From: JAMXLO01 sp963749575
Lineage (GTDB): Bacteria; Pseudomonadota; Alphaproteobacteria; Acetobacterales; Acetobacteraceae
Assembly (NCBI GenBank): GCA_963749575.1
Contig: CAVVNM010000008.1
Location: forward strand, 124,001-188,000
Direction: 5' to 3'
Length of the DNA: 64,000 nucleotides
Positions within the stretch are counted from its first letter, which is position 1; each line of letters opens with the position of its first letter. Of this stretch, positions 63,130-64,000 are shown piece after piece. The notes beneath the pieces were generated by a model. That model saw only the letters and a list, made by a program, of their open reading frames with translations. It was not told the origin of the DNA and searched no databases. A program made the translations under genes and the position numbers.

Positions 63130-64000
63130 TCACTGCAGCAATCTCTCGACTTCGACGTGCGGGTTCTGGTCGCGTCGGATCACTGCAGGAAAAGTCGGCC
63201 GGGCAAATAGAGGCGAGGTGATACGCACTCGCAGCGCCGGCTTCCCTCCACACTCGGCCGATACGTTCTCGAGTGCAAAGATCTGTGCCGCCTCCGGACT
63301 AGCCGCAAGTGCAATGTTAAGGTCCTCCTGCGTGGTATCCGGCGTTAGCATCTGGAACACAACGCCAAGCAGGCCACCCAAGTGGCCCCGCAGGAAGGCA
63401 TTCTCGTCGACCGGTGGGGCCGGAGCAGCGCACTCGATCGCCCTCAACACGTCGGCATATTGCTGCCGTAGGTCTGCCTCAGCGGCCTCGGCGAAAGCAG
63501 CCGTCTCAGCAACGGCGGCCTCAGGCTTGCCAGTCGACCCTGATGGAGCAGCTTTGAGATAGTAATCCTCAATGGTGCCTCGGCGCAGCGGAAAGCATCC
63601 ACCGGCCTCCAGCGCATTGAGTAGTGCATCGAATCGCCTGCGCAGCGCCGCCCAATCATTCCAGTGGGAAAGGCTCCGCAGCACCGCCTCGTCCGTCGAG
63701 AGCAACACGGCCAGAGCTGCACGCCGCCGGCGCTTACCCTCATCGGTGGGCGTATCACTCTCACCACTGCGCAAATAGGGGTGCTCAGCGGCCAGAGGCT
63801 CGAGCTCGGCCCATCGGTCTGCGACCTCGCGTGCGAAGTCATTGCGCAGCGTCCTATCCATCGACAGGAGGTCCGGATGGCCGCCGCCAATCGCGGCCTC
63901 CCTGGCGGGACCTTCGGCAAAGGCGGTGACGAGGGTATTATCATCGGCCAGCGCGTCGAGATCGGCCAGGACCACGATGCGCTTGCCCATCAGTCGGAAC
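63130..64000 (-). CDS. OLD-family ATP-dependent nuclease, C-terminal TOPRIM part (partial)
   Basis: The frame runs off the right edge. The visible 290 residues begin FRLMGKRIVVLADLDALADD, the TOPRIM strand with the DxD metal motif as seen in OLD/GajA-type nucleases, followed by a helical region (LRNDFAREVADRWAELEPLAAEHPYLRSGE), DEAVLRSLSHWNDWAALRRRFDALLNALEAGGCFPLRRGTIEDYYL with the late TOPRIM-type charged residues, and a C-terminal domain. The AAA ATPase half should lie beyond 64000. Such enzymes act in phage defence; no helicase partner of the Gabija kind is adjacent on this side. Confidence 0.7.
   Translation of the reverse strand, partial: FRLMGKRIVVLADLDALADDNTLVTAFAEGPAREAAIGGGHPDLLSMDRTLRNDFAREVADRWAELEPLAAEHPYLRSGESDTPTDEGKRRRRAALAVLLSTDEAVLRSLSHWNDWAALRRRFDALLNALEAGGCFPLRRGTIEDYYLKAAPSGSTGKPEAAVAETAAFAEAAEADLRQQYADVLRAIECAAPAPPVDENAFLRGHLGGLLGVVFQMLTPDTTQEDLNIALAASPEAAQIFALENVSAECGGKPALRVRITSPLFARPTFPAVIRRDQNPHVEVERLLQ

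Larger units (their letters stand above)
51561..64000. mobile_element. genomic island or rearranged accessory region following the comM break (right end not seen)
   Basis: From the broken comM onward the gene style changes: long non-coding stretches, an IS66, unknown small genes, a secreted caspase, a serine recombinase, a replication/helicase-like ATPase and an OLD nuclease, with no housekeeping genes except possibly glsB. comM is a known integration site for resistance islands in Acinetobacter. The missing C-terminal half of comM does not appear before 64000, so the region either continues or was made by a deletion. Confidence 0.55.

Noticed and set aside
60194..64000. Gabija-like pair (OLD nuclease plus helicase)
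   Set aside because: The ATPase at 60194 is not UvrD-like, lies on the opposite strand about 1.1 kb away and is separated by the glsB-like gene; no evidence that they form a system.
1..64000. CRISPR arrays and rRNA genes
   Set aside because: No regularly spaced direct repeats and no rRNA-like sequence were noticed when reading the window; only one tRNA was found.

Overview
The window is GC-rich chromosomal DNA from an alphaproteobacterium. Gene content and order (small membrane protein / rluD / rpoH, then a kinase-like gene / purA / hisZ, hox-type hydrogenase, DASS, NCS2 and orphan binding-protein genes) suggest Rhodospirillales, probably Acetobacteraceae. That placement is inference from gene content; no search was run.

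Layout. 1-9 kb: SDR tail, sulfite dehydrogenase pair sorAB, a THI5-like binding protein, Gfo/Idh oxidoreductase, ACS-type MFS transporter, an NCS2 permease carrying an extra C-terminal HATPase-like domain, an FrnE-like DsbA protein and a broken metY. 9-16 kb: a group 3d-type NiFe hydrogenase operon hoxEFUYH on the minus strand, with its endopeptidase convergent downstream. HoxF is unusual: it is fused in one chain to a GltD/NfnB-like iron-sulfur flavoprotein. An FNR/FixK-like box lies in the divergent promoter it shares with a DASS transporter. 17-25 kb: cyclase and intradiol dioxygenase, orphan LivK-type binding protein, a ThiO-like oxidase directly behind a TPP riboswitch, a TcuA-like flavoprotein, OsmC, and an M20 peptidase truncated by a defective IS66. 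26-46 kb: tRNA-Glu, rluD, rpoH, a pseudokinase, purA, hisZ, an MBOAT/SGNH acetylation pair, serA/serC, small membrane proteins, and an NAD module (Nudix-HTH regulator, nadA, nadC) with two matching palindromic operators in front of nadA. 46-51 kb: CHRD protein, an 1149-residue single-chain GltD-PyrK-like (Nfn-like) oxidoreductase with a MarR regulator, and YceI.

51.5-64 kb looks like accessory DNA. comM stops just before its Walker A motif. The sequence after it carries a complete IS66 (8-bp target duplication), small unknown genes, a secreted WD40-caspase protein with a small secreted partner, a serine recombinase, a P-loop ATPase/helicase-like protein, and at the right edge the TOPRIM end of an OLD-family nuclease. 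The remaining comM sequence is not in the window, so the right boundary is unknown.

Caveat: about ten genes, including normally essential serC and probably nadC, carry one or more single-base frameshifts. This looks more like an indel-prone assembly than wholesale decay. Frameshifted genes are described by their intact reading.
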